Below, in pieces: positions 7,977-16,259 of a stretch of 33,404 nucleotides of DNA. The notes under the pieces were generated by a model that was given only the letters and a program-made list of their open reading frames with translations, had not been told where the DNA came from and made no database searches. A program made the position numbers and the translations under genes. Positions within the stretch are counted from its first letter, which is position 1. Every line of letters begins with the position of its first letter. The DNA is taken from assembly GCA_030427935.1 (NCBI GenBank), contig JAUICI010000018.1, forward strand, positions 1 through 33,404, in the 5' to 3' direction. The stretch comes from Bacteroidia bacterium. Lineage in GTDB: Bacteria > Bacteroidota > Bacteroidia > Flavobacteriales_D > Crocinitomicaceae.

Positions 7977-9740
7977 ATGAAGCTCTTAAATAAAAAAAGA
8001 CGAAAGATATTATGGATCTCATTGGGTTCTATTTTCGGTGTATTGATCATCGGAATATCTTTGGTTTTAATCTTTTTAGAGGATATTGTTTCTGCTCGTT
8101 TGGACCAACTGCTTCAAGATAAATTTGGCACTTATTATCAGATGAAGTTTGAATCCATTGATAAGGATATTAATTTATCCAATGCTTCTATTACCATCAA
8201 TCAAGTTGAATTTACCACGGATACGACTGACCAGAAAGGACTTCAGGTCTATCCGGTCATATTTTTTGAAGCAAAGAGATTTGAAATCAAGAATATTAGT
8301 ACCTGGGACATTCTTTGGGGGAATGCTTTGGACATTGAAGAGATTAAATTGGTTAAACCGGCATTCTCCTATTACGAGAGAGATTTGAGTATGCAAGTAG
8401 AGGTTTCTGGTGAAAACTTTTCCAAGACAGCTTTATCTGAGGTTCGAATTGATAAATTGTCACTTGAAGACGGCCGATTGGCTTATATTGATTTTGAAAC
8501 AGGCCACCAATTGTTTCATAATGATTCCATTAGATTCTTCGTTAAAGATTTTGAATTAGATCTCAATAGCATTGTGGATTACCAAAATGCTTTTAAATGG
8601 GAAGAGCTTGCTGTAGAAGCTTACAAAGCTAGTTTCATACCGCTGGATGGGATTTATGATTTTTTCATGGATTCCTTGCGTATCAGTTATGCGAATGGAG
8701 AGTTGGAATTAAAGGATTTTAAGGTTTGGACAAAAGAATCCATACTTGATGCCAGTATGAATACGGTGAATCAGGGGGAGGTTATCAATTTTGATCTTGA
8801 AAGAGTGAAGATTACGGGGATTGATTTTGATCGATTGATTCAGGAAAATGAACTTCATATTGAAAAAGTAAAGGCGAATACAATCGAAGTAGATGTGTTC
8901 AAGAATAAATTGAAAGGCTATGAAAGTGGTTTTACTAAAAACATTATGAACAAAGATATTCGAGATGTGCCCTTTCCGATTTTGGTGGATTCAGTTGTTT
9001 TTGAAAATACGCGAATAGCCTTTGAGATTTGGAATGAAAAGGTGGTCAAGCCGGCCAAAATGAGTCTGACAAAAATGGCGGGTCATATTACAAATTTCAC
9101 CACATTCAAAGAAGGAGATGATACCATGAGAATTCATATGAATGGGAAGATCATGGATCAAGGAAACCTAGTATGGAACTTGGATTTCGCCTTGCAGGAC
9201 TCGGTCAGTAATTACTCTAGATTTTCAGGATATGTGCAGGATTTGCCTTTTGCGACGATGAACCCAATGATTCGAAATTTCTTGAATATCAAAGTCACGA
9301 AAGGACATCTAGAACGATTGGATTTTGTTGGAAGAACGGATACTTGGAATTCTTATGGACATGTGGCCTTTAGGTATCGAGACATGGATTTTGATATTTA
9401 TAGTTTGAAAGACTTGAGTGTTACTAAAAGAAATACCGCGCTTTCTGATTTGGCAAAAATTGCCCTTTACAAGCAAAACCCCTTACCAAATGGCCAGTTT
9501 AGATTGGCTGATTTCCGGTTTAGGAGAATGCCACATGAAAGTTCGATCATGCTCTGGGTGGGAGGAATTTTGATTGGTGCAGTGAAGACTTGCGTGAAAG
9601 ACTTTGTCTTTGATATTGTTGAAGACATGACTCAGAAAAAGATTGATGAAGTTCTGAAAAAGAAGGGTTTAAGTCCAAGGAAATCCAAGATTGAACTAAA
9701 TCAGAAAAAGAAGAAAAAGAAAAAGAAGCAGAAGAAATAG
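7977..9740 (+). CDS. Membrane-anchored AsmA-like protein, paralogue 1
   Basis: 587 residues, not assigned with certainty. Residues ~10-34 form one membrane anchor preceded by Lys/Arg, so the bulk should face the periplasm. The remainder is beta-rich with alternating hydrophobic residues and phrases such as IEEIKLVKPAFSYY and LDFVGRTDTW, which resemble AsmA/DUF748-type lipid-bridge proteins. It aligns along its whole length with the next gene (shared FFE, NISTWDILWG / NVSTWDILWG, VAFRY, NPLPxG and SSIMLWVGGILIG / GSVMLWLGGTLVG). The ending is a run of lysines encoded by an AAA/AAG tract (about 9707-9740). The gene lies 15 bp before its paralogue. A role in outer-membrane lipid transport or biogenesis is inference from the resemblance only. 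Confidence 0.75.
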   Translation: MKLLNKKRRKILWISLGSIFGVLIIGISLVLIFLEDIVSARLDQLLQDKFGTYYQMKFESIDKDINLSNASITINQVEFTTDTTDQKGLQVYPVIFFEAKRFEIKNISTWDILWGNALDIEEIKLVKPAFSYYERDLSMQVEVSGENFSKTALSEVRIDKLSLEDGRLAYIDFETGHQLFHNDSIRFFVKDFELDLNSIVDYQNAFKWEELAVEAYKASFIPLDGIYDFFMDSLRISYANGELELKDFKVWTKESILDASMNTVNQGEVINFDLERVKITGIDFDRLIQENELHIEKVKANTIEVDVFKNKLKGYESGFTKNIMNKDIRDVPFPILVDSVVFENTRIAFEIWNEKVVKPAKMSLTKMAGHITNFTTFKEGDDTMRIHMNGKIMDQGNLVWNLDFALQDSVSNYSRFSGYVQDLPFATMNPMIRNFLNIKVTKGHLERLDFVGRTDTWNSYGHVAFRYRDMDFDIYSLKDLSVTKRNTALSDLAKIALYKQNPLPNGQFRLADFRFRRMPHESSIMLWVGGILIGAVKTCVKDFVFDIVEDMTQKKIDEVLKKKGLSPRKSKIELNQKKKKKKKKQKK

Positions 9741-9755
9741 TTTACATTTGTTTGA

Positions 9756-11534
9756 ATGGCCATCAAGAAGAAAAAAATACGCAAAATCCTCGTCATTTCC
9801 CTATTGTCTCTATTGGGATTAATCCTTACGGGAGTGATTCTGCTTTTTGTCTTTTTAGAGGATATCATTGATGCGCGAATCAAAGATTTACTGCACAAAA
9901 GGTTTGACGGGTATTACACTTTGGAGTTTGACGGAATAGAAAAAGATATTGGTTGGTCTGAAATGACTTTTATAGTTAAAGGAGCGCGATTTGCCTCTGA
10001 TACAACCAATGAAAAAGGAGTCGAAAATTATCCAATCATCTTTTTTGAAACAAGAGAATTAAGAATCCAAAATGTGTCAACCTGGGATATTCTTTGGGGA
10101 AAGAAAATTGATTTGGATTTAATCGAGTTGGTAGAACCTGATTTCAGCCTGTATACCAAAAAGAGAATCAAGAAGGAAAAAGAGAAAGAGAAAAAGAAAA
10201 GGCAGCTTTCACAAATTGACTTGGAACAATTTAGTTTGGTAAACGGCAGCTTGAAAGTTTATGATTTTGTAAGTGGAAGACGTTTGTTAATCAATGATTC
10301 TATTAGTATTCGAGTAGACGATATAGAATTGGAATTGAATAAAATGCAGCATTTTGCAGATGCTTTTAGTTGCTCTGATTTTTTTGTTGATTCCTATCGT
10401 TCTGAACTGACTCCCTTAAAAGGATTTTACGAATTCGGTTTGGATAGTCTGCGCCTCTATGGAAAAGATCAAAAATTTGACTTTAAGAATATTGATATTC
10501 GAACGAGAATCAGTTTAAAAGAGATTAGCGAACAGAAAATCAATCATTCTGAAGTGATTGCCGCCTTTGTGGAGGAAGTCATGGTCGAAGGTGTAGATTA
10601 TGAAAAGCTTTTTTATGAAGATCAATTGATCATCGATAAAGTTACGGTAACAGGAGCGAAAATAGACATGTTCAAGAATAAGTTGACTTTCATGGAGTCA
10701 ACTTTTAGTAAGAAAGTTTTGAATAAGATCTTTAGAGGAATCAAATTTCCATTGCGAGTAGATACAATTGCGATTCAAAATTTAGACTTGACCTTTGAAT
10801 TGATGGCAAGCTCTCAAAAGAATCCGGCGCATATAACATTAGATAGTGTAAGCGGATATTGCGCTAATTTTAATACCATTCCTGGTGAGGATGACACGGT
10901 TCGAGTCAATATTGATGCTTTATTGTTTAAGAAAGGAGACTTACATTTAGAGGTGGATATTGCGATTCAAGATTCAGTAAAGAATTATCAGCATTTCAAA
11001 GGATCTTTAGCTTCGATGCCATTTTCAGCATTAAATCAGACGATACAGAATTTTGTCAATATTAAAATTATCAAGGGCTGGGTGGATCGACTCGATTTTG
11101 CCGGATATACCAATGATCAACAGTCCTGGGGAACAGTGGCTTTCAGGTATCACGATTTAAACATGGATATCTACAGTTTTAAAGACAAGTCGGAGAAAAG
11201 GAAAAATAAATTCCTAACAGGTGTTGCCAAAATGGCGATTCATAAAACCAATCCATTGCCTGATGGAGGGATGCGAACAGCTTCTTTTAAATACAAAAGG
11301 GAAAGATGGGAAGGTTCGGTTATGCTGTGGCTCGGAGGTACTTTAGTTGGAGTTTTGAAAACAACTTTGAAGGATTTCGTTTTAGACATACTCAAAGATC
11401 AAAGCGAGAAAAAAGTGAAAAAAGCACTTTATGAAAAGAATAAGAAGATCAAGGCTTTGGAAAAGGAAGTGTTAAAAGAAGAGAAGCGAAGAAAGAAAGA
11501 AGAACAAAAAAAGAAGAATGGGAAGAAGAAGTAA
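9756..11534 (+). CDS. Membrane-anchored AsmA-like protein, paralogue 2
   Basis: 592 residues, a clear paralogue of the preceding gene over its full length. A single N-terminal anchor spans ~9-33. It differs by a lysine/glutamate insertion at residues ~135-150, absent from paralogue 1, at the point where the conserved PxFSLY block ends. The C-terminus (last ~45 residues) is almost entirely Lys and Glu and probably helical or disordered. The conserved near-C-terminal block is VMLWLGGTLVGVLKTTLKDFVLDIL. Its last 17 bp overlap the start of the lipoprotein gene, indicating one transcript for all three. AsmA/DUF748-like identity is tentative; function is unknown. Confidence 0.75.
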   Translation: MAIKKKKIRKILVISLLSLLGLILTGVILLFVFLEDIIDARIKDLLHKRFDGYYTLEFDGIEKDIGWSEMTFIVKGARFASDTTNEKGVENYPIIFFETRELRIQNVSTWDILWGKKIDLDLIELVEPDFSLYTKKRIKKEKEKEKKKRQLSQIDLEQFSLVNGSLKVYDFVSGRRLLINDSISIRVDDIELELNKMQHFADAFSCSDFFVDSYRSELTPLKGFYEFGLDSLRLYGKDQKFDFKNIDIRTRISLKEISEQKINHSEVIAAFVEEVMVEGVDYEKLFYEDQLIIDKVTVTGAKIDMFKNKLTFMESTFSKKVLNKIFRGIKFPLRVDTIAIQNLDLTFELMASSQKNPAHITLDSVSGYCANFNTIPGEDDTVRVNIDALLFKKGDLHLEVDIAIQDSVKNYQHFKGSLASMPFSALNQTIQNFVNIKIIKGWVDRLDFAGYTNDQQSWGTVAFRYHDLNMDIYSFKDKSEKRKNKFLTGVAKMAIHKTNPLPDGGMRTASFKYKRERWEGSVMLWLGGTLVGVLKTTLKDFVLDILKDQSEKKVKKALYEKNKKIKALEKEVLKEEKRRKKEEQKKKNGKKK

Positions 11535-12342
11535 GCTATTGTGGGGATTTGTTTTGATTATTGGACTAGTTTCATGTGGAGAGGAAAAAGGGAATACTGA
11601 GAGTCAGAATGCAGAAGACCCAAAGAAGCAAGAGGAGCTAAAGACTGCTGAAAATGTGTTTGAAGATCTTTCAGAAGAGGGTATTAAAAAGAAAATCATT
11701 GGTTTTATTTCGAAGAACGAAGATCATTTTTTGAGTGATTCTTCTTTTCAGTTTTTCAGGGGGAAGATGAATCATGATGATGTAGATGATTGGGTGGTTG
11801 CAGTGAATGAATTGGAATATGCCAAGAAGAAATTAAACGAGTCTGGAAACATGACCGCCATTGATTATGGCTATCTGGGGAATTACAATCATTTATTTGT
11901 GATCGATGGTGCTACAGGCAAGTGGAATGGTCGACCTATAGGTTCTTCAGCCTTAAGGCCTCTGGAGATTGAAATTGATTTTATCAACTCGGATCAATAC
12001 CAACTAGCAAAAATATTTTACCGTGTAGGCACGTCAAAATTTGTAGCCATTTTCAATTCAAGTATTCCGAGTTTCCAAGAGATATTTAAATGGGAGATCT
12101 ATAATTTATCGGATACTAAGAATAATGGTCAGCCTACTGCCAAAGTCATCGAATTTGAAGGAATGCCCAATCAGAAAAAGAAGATATTGGTTTACGAAGG
12201 TGCGTTTGCCAACTTCAGCGACGAAGCCCTTGTGGAGGATTTATTTGGTTATGAACCCGAGATCAAAAAAGCTTCATTAGACCCCTTACATACTTTCGAA
12301 TACCAATTGACGGAAGGAAAATACGGGGAAATTCAGAAATAA
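11518..12342 (+). CDS. Hypothetical lipoprotein in the AsmA-like operon
   Basis: 274 residues. The first 20 form a lipoprotein signal (MGRRSKLLWG then hydrophobic, ending GLVSC), so Cys20 should be lipidated and the protein placed in the inner or outer membrane facing the periplasm or surface. A Glu/Lys-rich linker follows, then a mixed alpha/beta domain from ~60 on that I do not recognise. It starts within the polypurine tail of the second AsmA-like gene, in a different frame, which implies translational coupling. The context suggests it works with those two membrane proteins. No terminator is obvious after it. Confidence 0.8.
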   Translation: MGRRSKLLWGFVLIIGLVSCGEEKGNTESQNAEDPKKQEELKTAENVFEDLSEEGIKKKIIGFISKNEDHFLSDSSFQFFRGKMNHDDVDDWVVAVNELEYAKKKLNESGNMTAIDYGYLGNYNHLFVIDGATGKWNGRPIGSSALRPLEIEIDFINSDQYQLAKIFYRVGTSKFVAIFNSSIPSFQEIFKWEIYNLSDTKNNGQPTAKVIEFEGMPNQKKKILVYEGAFANFSDEALVEDLFGYEPEIKKASLDPLHTFEYQLTEGKYGEIQK

Positions 12343-12439
12343 TACCATTCACTCATTGATAAGTTGACTTTAAAGGATTTATAATTTCTACAACGTTTTT
12401 ATATCTATCTTAGAATTATAACTTAAAATCTACTTTAAT

Positions 12440-14263
12440 ATGAAACGACATTTACTTGCCTTTGTTGGCCTATTACCTTTTGCGCTTTTTTCGCAGCAAT
12501 TTAGTTCGAACTGCGTAGATCAAATAAAGTTTAATAAAATTTCTATACCGATCAGCCCTTTTGCAACCTGGTATGATATTGAACCGATAACATTTTCTTG
12601 CAACCATAACATGTATCATATGGAAATCGAGGGAGATAGTGCATATCCTGTATATTCATCATTTTCTTATATCTACGGAAAGCCATCTGTCACCCAGAAT
12701 CCAATAGGGAACTTAAACACATATACTCCTGATCTCGCTGAAGACTCTTTGGGGAATATCTATCACGATATGGGAGCTCCTACATTTCGAATGGGTCCGT
12801 ATAGTCCAAACGCCTTGATAGAGGAATCGAACTGGCAGAAATACTGGGTAATCACCAGATACGACATTGATCAGCATTTAATGAATTTTACAAACCCTAG
12901 TTATACTGTTCCAAATGCCTTTGCAACATGGCCAGCACACGGAGATACCACTTTAGGAGAAAGTTTTAATTTGGCACCATTTCATGATTACAATACCAAT
13001 GGAGTTTATGATCCGGAAAATGGGGACTATCCGTTAATTAAAGGTTATAAATGTGTTTATGCTATCATGAATGATATTTGGCAAGGGACAAATTCCACAC
13101 AATTACCTTATCAATTAAACCTAGAGATCCATAAAATGTGGTATTCATTTGATTGCCATCAAGATTCTGCTTTGACAAATACTGTTTTCGTAGAACATAA
13201 AATAATTAATAAAGGAAGTCAGCCAATTGATGAATTAACTTACGGTAATTGGATTGATTTTGATATTGGAGGTGCAAACGATGATTACATAGCTTCAGAT
13301 GTTGAAAGAGGAATTGCCTATGCATATAACGGAGATATGTTTGATGAAGATGCAAATGGACAGTATGGATATGGAGATTATATTCCTGCTCAAGCATTTG
13401 GAGTTTTACATGGAATGAAACGTCCTGATAATGGGGTCGACGATGGTGTGCATCACTCGATTGAGTCCTCTTATAATGGATATGGATATGCAGACGGCAT
13501 AATAGACAATGAATATTTTGGTTTGACAAGTGCAATTTCAAATACACGAGGAGGATTTAGTTGGAGTTCTGACCCAAATAATTATAATAGATTTTGGAAT
13601 TATTTATCTGGAAGATGGTTTGATAATACGCCGATGTATTATGGTGGAATAGGTCATATATCGAATTCGACAACAAATTATGAAACTAAATTTATTTACC
13701 CAGGAGATTCCGATCCAAATCATTATGGTACCTCCGGAATTGATCCAGGATTTGATTGGTCGGAAGACCTTAATTTGAACCAGTCAGGTGATAGAAGAAT
13801 ATTCGCAGCGACTCAAGGAACCACTTTGAACCCTGGAGAAACAACTAGCATATTAACTTATTATACTTATGGTAGAGATCGACAATCCCCCGGAAGATTT
13901 CCTTCTGTAGCAAAAATGAAAAGTTTCGTAGATGACATCCGATCGTATTATCACGCCAACCAAACACCATGCGGAACGGATTTCGATTATTATCAGGCCC
14001 ATCAGTTTTTGGGTATTCAGGAAGGAAATATAGAAGGAAAAGTTTCAGTTTACCCAAACCCATCCAACAAACAAATCACCATTTCTGGAATTGAAATGGA
14101 TCAGGCCTTAGTTCAAATTTATGATTCAAGAGGAGCTTTGGTCATGAATGTTCAGAATCCAGAGAGTTCAACTTTCACCATTTCACATCTAGAAAAGGGT
14201 GTTTATATTTTGAATATTGTGGTGGAAGACGGTGTGGTGTCGAAGAAGATAATCAAGGAATAA
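12440..14263 (+). CDS. T9SS type A sorting-domain secreted protein, tandem copy 1
   Basis: 607 residues. There is a signal peptide at ~1-19 (ending FALFSQ) and a type A T9SS C-terminal sorting domain at ~533-607 (VSVYPNPSN ... LEKGVYILNIVVEDG ... KKIIKE). The protein should cross the outer membrane through the type IX system, lose the sorting domain and be surface-anchored or released. The body is unrecognised but has calcium-loop-like Asp/Asn runs (HDYNTNGVYDPENGDYP at about 178-194) and the block GDSDPNHYGTSGIDPGFDW. It is followed 24 bp later by a close paralogue with the same architecture. Both share a TTAAAATCTA leader motif. No enzymatic motif was found. Confidence 0.88.
   Translation: MKRHLLAFVGLLPFALFSQQFSSNCVDQIKFNKISIPISPFATWYDIEPITFSCNHNMYHMEIEGDSAYPVYSSFSYIYGKPSVTQNPIGNLNTYTPDLAEDSLGNIYHDMGAPTFRMGPYSPNALIEESNWQKYWVITRYDIDQHLMNFTNPSYTVPNAFATWPAHGDTTLGESFNLAPFHDYNTNGVYDPENGDYPLIKGYKCVYAIMNDIWQGTNSTQLPYQLNLEIHKMWYSFDCHQDSALTNTVFVEHKIINKGSQPIDELTYGNWIDFDIGGANDDYIASDVERGIAYAYNGDMFDEDANGQYGYGDYIPAQAFGVLHGMKRPDNGVDDGVHHSIESSYNGYGYADGIIDNEYFGLTSAISNTRGGFSWSSDPNNYNRFWNYLSGRWFDNTPMYYGGIGHISNSTTNYETKFIYPGDSDPNHYGTSGIDPGFDWSEDLNLNQSGDRRIFAATQGTTLNPGETTSILTYYTYGRDRQSPGRFPSVAKMKSFVDDIRSYYHANQTPCGTDFDYYQAHQFLGIQEGNIEGKVSVYPNPSNKQITISGIEMDQALVQIYDSRGALVMNVQNPESSTFTISHLEKGVYILNIVVEDGVVSKKIIKE
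13911..13968 (+). repeat. 58-bp exact direct repeat, copy 1
   Basis: The 58 bp here are identical to 15753-15810 in the tandem paralogue. They code for KMKSFVDDIRSYYHANQT and flanking residues just before the sorting domain. Most of the upstream coding DNA of the two genes differs at many synonymous sites. Confidence 0.85.
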
Positions 14264-14287
14264 TTTAAAATCTAAAAACTATCAAAT

Positions 14288-16105
14288 ATGAAAAGACTTT
14301 TACTAGCCTTTGTTGGCCTATTACCTTTTGCCCTTTTTTCTCAGAATCAATTAAATTGTTACCATGTAGAGTTTAATAACTTAACAATTCCTGTTACCGG
14401 ATATCAAGCAAATATTGATATTCAATGGCCAGAGTGTGATGCTCCTAATTATAGCGGTTATATGGTTAAGGGTGATTCCGCTACTTCGATTTATTATGCT
14501 GCTCCTTGGATTTTCGGGAAACAATACCAAACCGGACAACCTTTGGGCACACAACAATTGTTTACTCATAATGCGTTTTCAGTTGATTCAAATGGACAAG
14601 TTATTCATACAATGACAAGTCCTACACTTAGAATGGGACCCTATAGTCCGAATGCATTATCCCAGGAGCAGAATTGGCAGCGAACTTGGATTGTAACTCG
14701 ATATGATATTGACCAACATTTACAAAACTTTTCAAGTCCGGGTTATGTAGTACCGAATGCTTTTGCAACTTGGCCTGCTCATGGAGATACTACTTTAGGA
14801 GAAAGTTTTGATTTGGCACCGTTTCATGATTATAATAATAATGGTTACTATGACCCTCAAAACGGAGATTATCCATTGATTAAAGGTTATAAGTGTATGT
14901 ATTCGATCATGAATGACATTATACATGGAACTAGTCCAACAGAGTTAACAGAGCAATTGAATATAGAAGTTCATAAAATGATGTATTCGTTTGATTGTCA
15001 TCAAGATTCTGCATTAATGAATACGTTGTTTGTGGATCAAAGAATAGTGAATAAGGGATTCAATCCAATTGAAGAATTATCATTAGGTGTCTTTATAGAT
15101 TTTGATATTGGTGGAGCTTTCGACGATTACATTTCAAGCGATGTAGAAAGAGGAATCATATATGCTTATAACGGTGATGCTTTTGATGAAAATATGGTTG
15201 GTTCAACGGGATATGGGGATCATATAGCGAGTCAATCTGCTGGAATATTAAAAGGAATGAAACTGGTCGATGATGGCTCGGATAACGGTGTCACGCATCA
15301 AACAAGTAGTTCTTACAATGGTTTTGGCTTTAACGATGGAATTATAGATAACGAATATTTTGGAATGACAAGTTCAATGTCGTTTACAAACTCGGGTGCC
15401 ATTTATCAAAATGACCCAGACAGTCCCGAACGTTTTTGGAACTATTTAAATGGCAAATGGTATGACGGGCAAGATATGGTATATGGTGGATCTGGACATC
15501 CTAGTAACGCACCAACATCCTATGTTACCAAGTATATTTACCCGGGAGATTCTGATCCCAATCATTACGGGACTTCGGGTATAGACCCCGGATTTGATTG
15601 GTCGGAACATTTGTCTTTGAATCCACCAAATGACAGAAGAGGACTGGCTACTTCAAAGGGAGGCACTTTGAATGCTGGAGATGAAACCACATTTACCTAC
15701 TATTACACCTATGCCAACGATCGTCAGACTCCGGGTCAGTATGCATCTGTAACAAAAATGAAAAGTTTCGTAGATGACATCCGATCGTATTATCACGCCA
15801 ACCAAACACCTTGTGGAACGGATTTCGATTATTATCAGGCGCATCAGTTTTTGGGGATTGAAGATGGGAATTTAGACGGAAAAGTGTCTGTTTATCCCAA
15901 CCCATCGAATAATCAAATTACCATTTCTGGAGTTGAATTGGACCAAGCCTTAGTTCAGATCTATGATTCAAGAGGAGCTTTGGTCATGAATATTCAGAAT
16001 CCAGAAAGCTCTACTTTCGATATTTCACATCTTGAAAAAGGCGTGTATATTTTGAATATTGTGGTGGAAGATGGTGTGGTGTCGAAGAAGATAATCAAGG
16101 AATAA
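14288..16105 (+). CDS. T9SS type A sorting-domain secreted protein, tandem copy 2
   Basis: 605 residues, with the same layout as the preceding gene: a signal peptide ending FALFSQ, an unrecognised body, and a type A sorting domain at ~531-605 (VSVYPNPSN ... KKIIKE). Protein similarity with copy 1 runs end to end, including HDYNNNGYYDPQNGDYP and GDSDPNHYGTSGIDPGFDW. The N-terminal ~60 mature residues and some surface stretches differ most. The DNA of the signal peptide and of the last ~350 bp is far more alike than the middle, pointing to recombination or gene conversion between copies. No promoter of its own is apparent in the 24-bp gap, so it is probably cotranscribed with copy 1. Confidence 0.88.
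   Translation: MKRLLLAFVGLLPFALFSQNQLNCYHVEFNNLTIPVTGYQANIDIQWPECDAPNYSGYMVKGDSATSIYYAAPWIFGKQYQTGQPLGTQQLFTHNAFSVDSNGQVIHTMTSPTLRMGPYSPNALSQEQNWQRTWIVTRYDIDQHLQNFSSPGYVVPNAFATWPAHGDTTLGESFDLAPFHDYNNNGYYDPQNGDYPLIKGYKCMYSIMNDIIHGTSPTELTEQLNIEVHKMMYSFDCHQDSALMNTLFVDQRIVNKGFNPIEELSLGVFIDFDIGGAFDDYISSDVERGIIYAYNGDAFDENMVGSTGYGDHIASQSAGILKGMKLVDDGSDNGVTHQTSSSYNGFGFNDGIIDNEYFGMTSSMSFTNSGAIYQNDPDSPERFWNYLNGKWYDGQDMVYGGSGHPSNAPTSYVTKYIYPGDSDPNHYGTSGIDPGFDWSEHLSLNPPNDRRGLATSKGGTLNAGDETTFTYYYTYANDRQTPGQYASVTKMKSFVDDIRSYYHANQTPCGTDFDYYQAHQFLGIEDGNLDGKVSVYPNPSNNQITISGVELDQALVQIYDSRGALVMNIQNPESSTFDISHLEKGVYILNIVVEDGVVSKKIIKE
15753..15810 (+). repeat. 58-bp exact direct repeat, copy 2
   Basis: Identical to 13911-13968, 1842 bp apart, in the same reading frame of the tandem paralogue. 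It could serve as a substrate for homologous recombination that would fuse the two genes. Confidence 0.85.
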
Positions 16106-16232
16106 TACCGTTTAATCAATCAGCATTTCAGATGAGGGTTTTTCTACTTTTTGTATGCTGAAAATGACTATCTTAAAGTATGAATTTTAATCCTATCTAA
16201 AAGTTCTTAACCTACCGATGATTGCGAAAAAT

Positions 16233-16259
16233 AGCGGCCCTACTCGGACCGCTTTTTTT
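16233..16259. terminator. Bidirectional terminator between convergent genes
   Basis: Arms AGCGG (16233-16237) and CCGCT (16249-16253), partly extended inward, are flanked by an A-run on the left and seven T on the right. It serves the tandem T9SS genes on the plus strand and the SGNH gene on the minus strand, whose stop codon (16258-16260) lies inside the T-run. Confidence 0.75.

Noticed and set aside
9692-9740. Poly-AAG/AAA tract as a possible phase-variation locus
   Set aside because: The tract is mixed AAA/AAG without a long homopolymer, at the very end of the gene where slippage would alter only the tail; kept only as a note on the lysine tail.
13206-13547. 113-codon minus-strand frame rich in His, Leu and Gln
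   Set aside because: Shadow of the T9SS gene on the other strand; composition follows complementary codons and no start region or family is apparent.
16121-16160. Inverted repeat CAGCAT ... ATGCTG after the second tandem gene
   Set aside because: Only six pairs with a 28-nt loop and no T-run; the better terminator is at 16233-16259.
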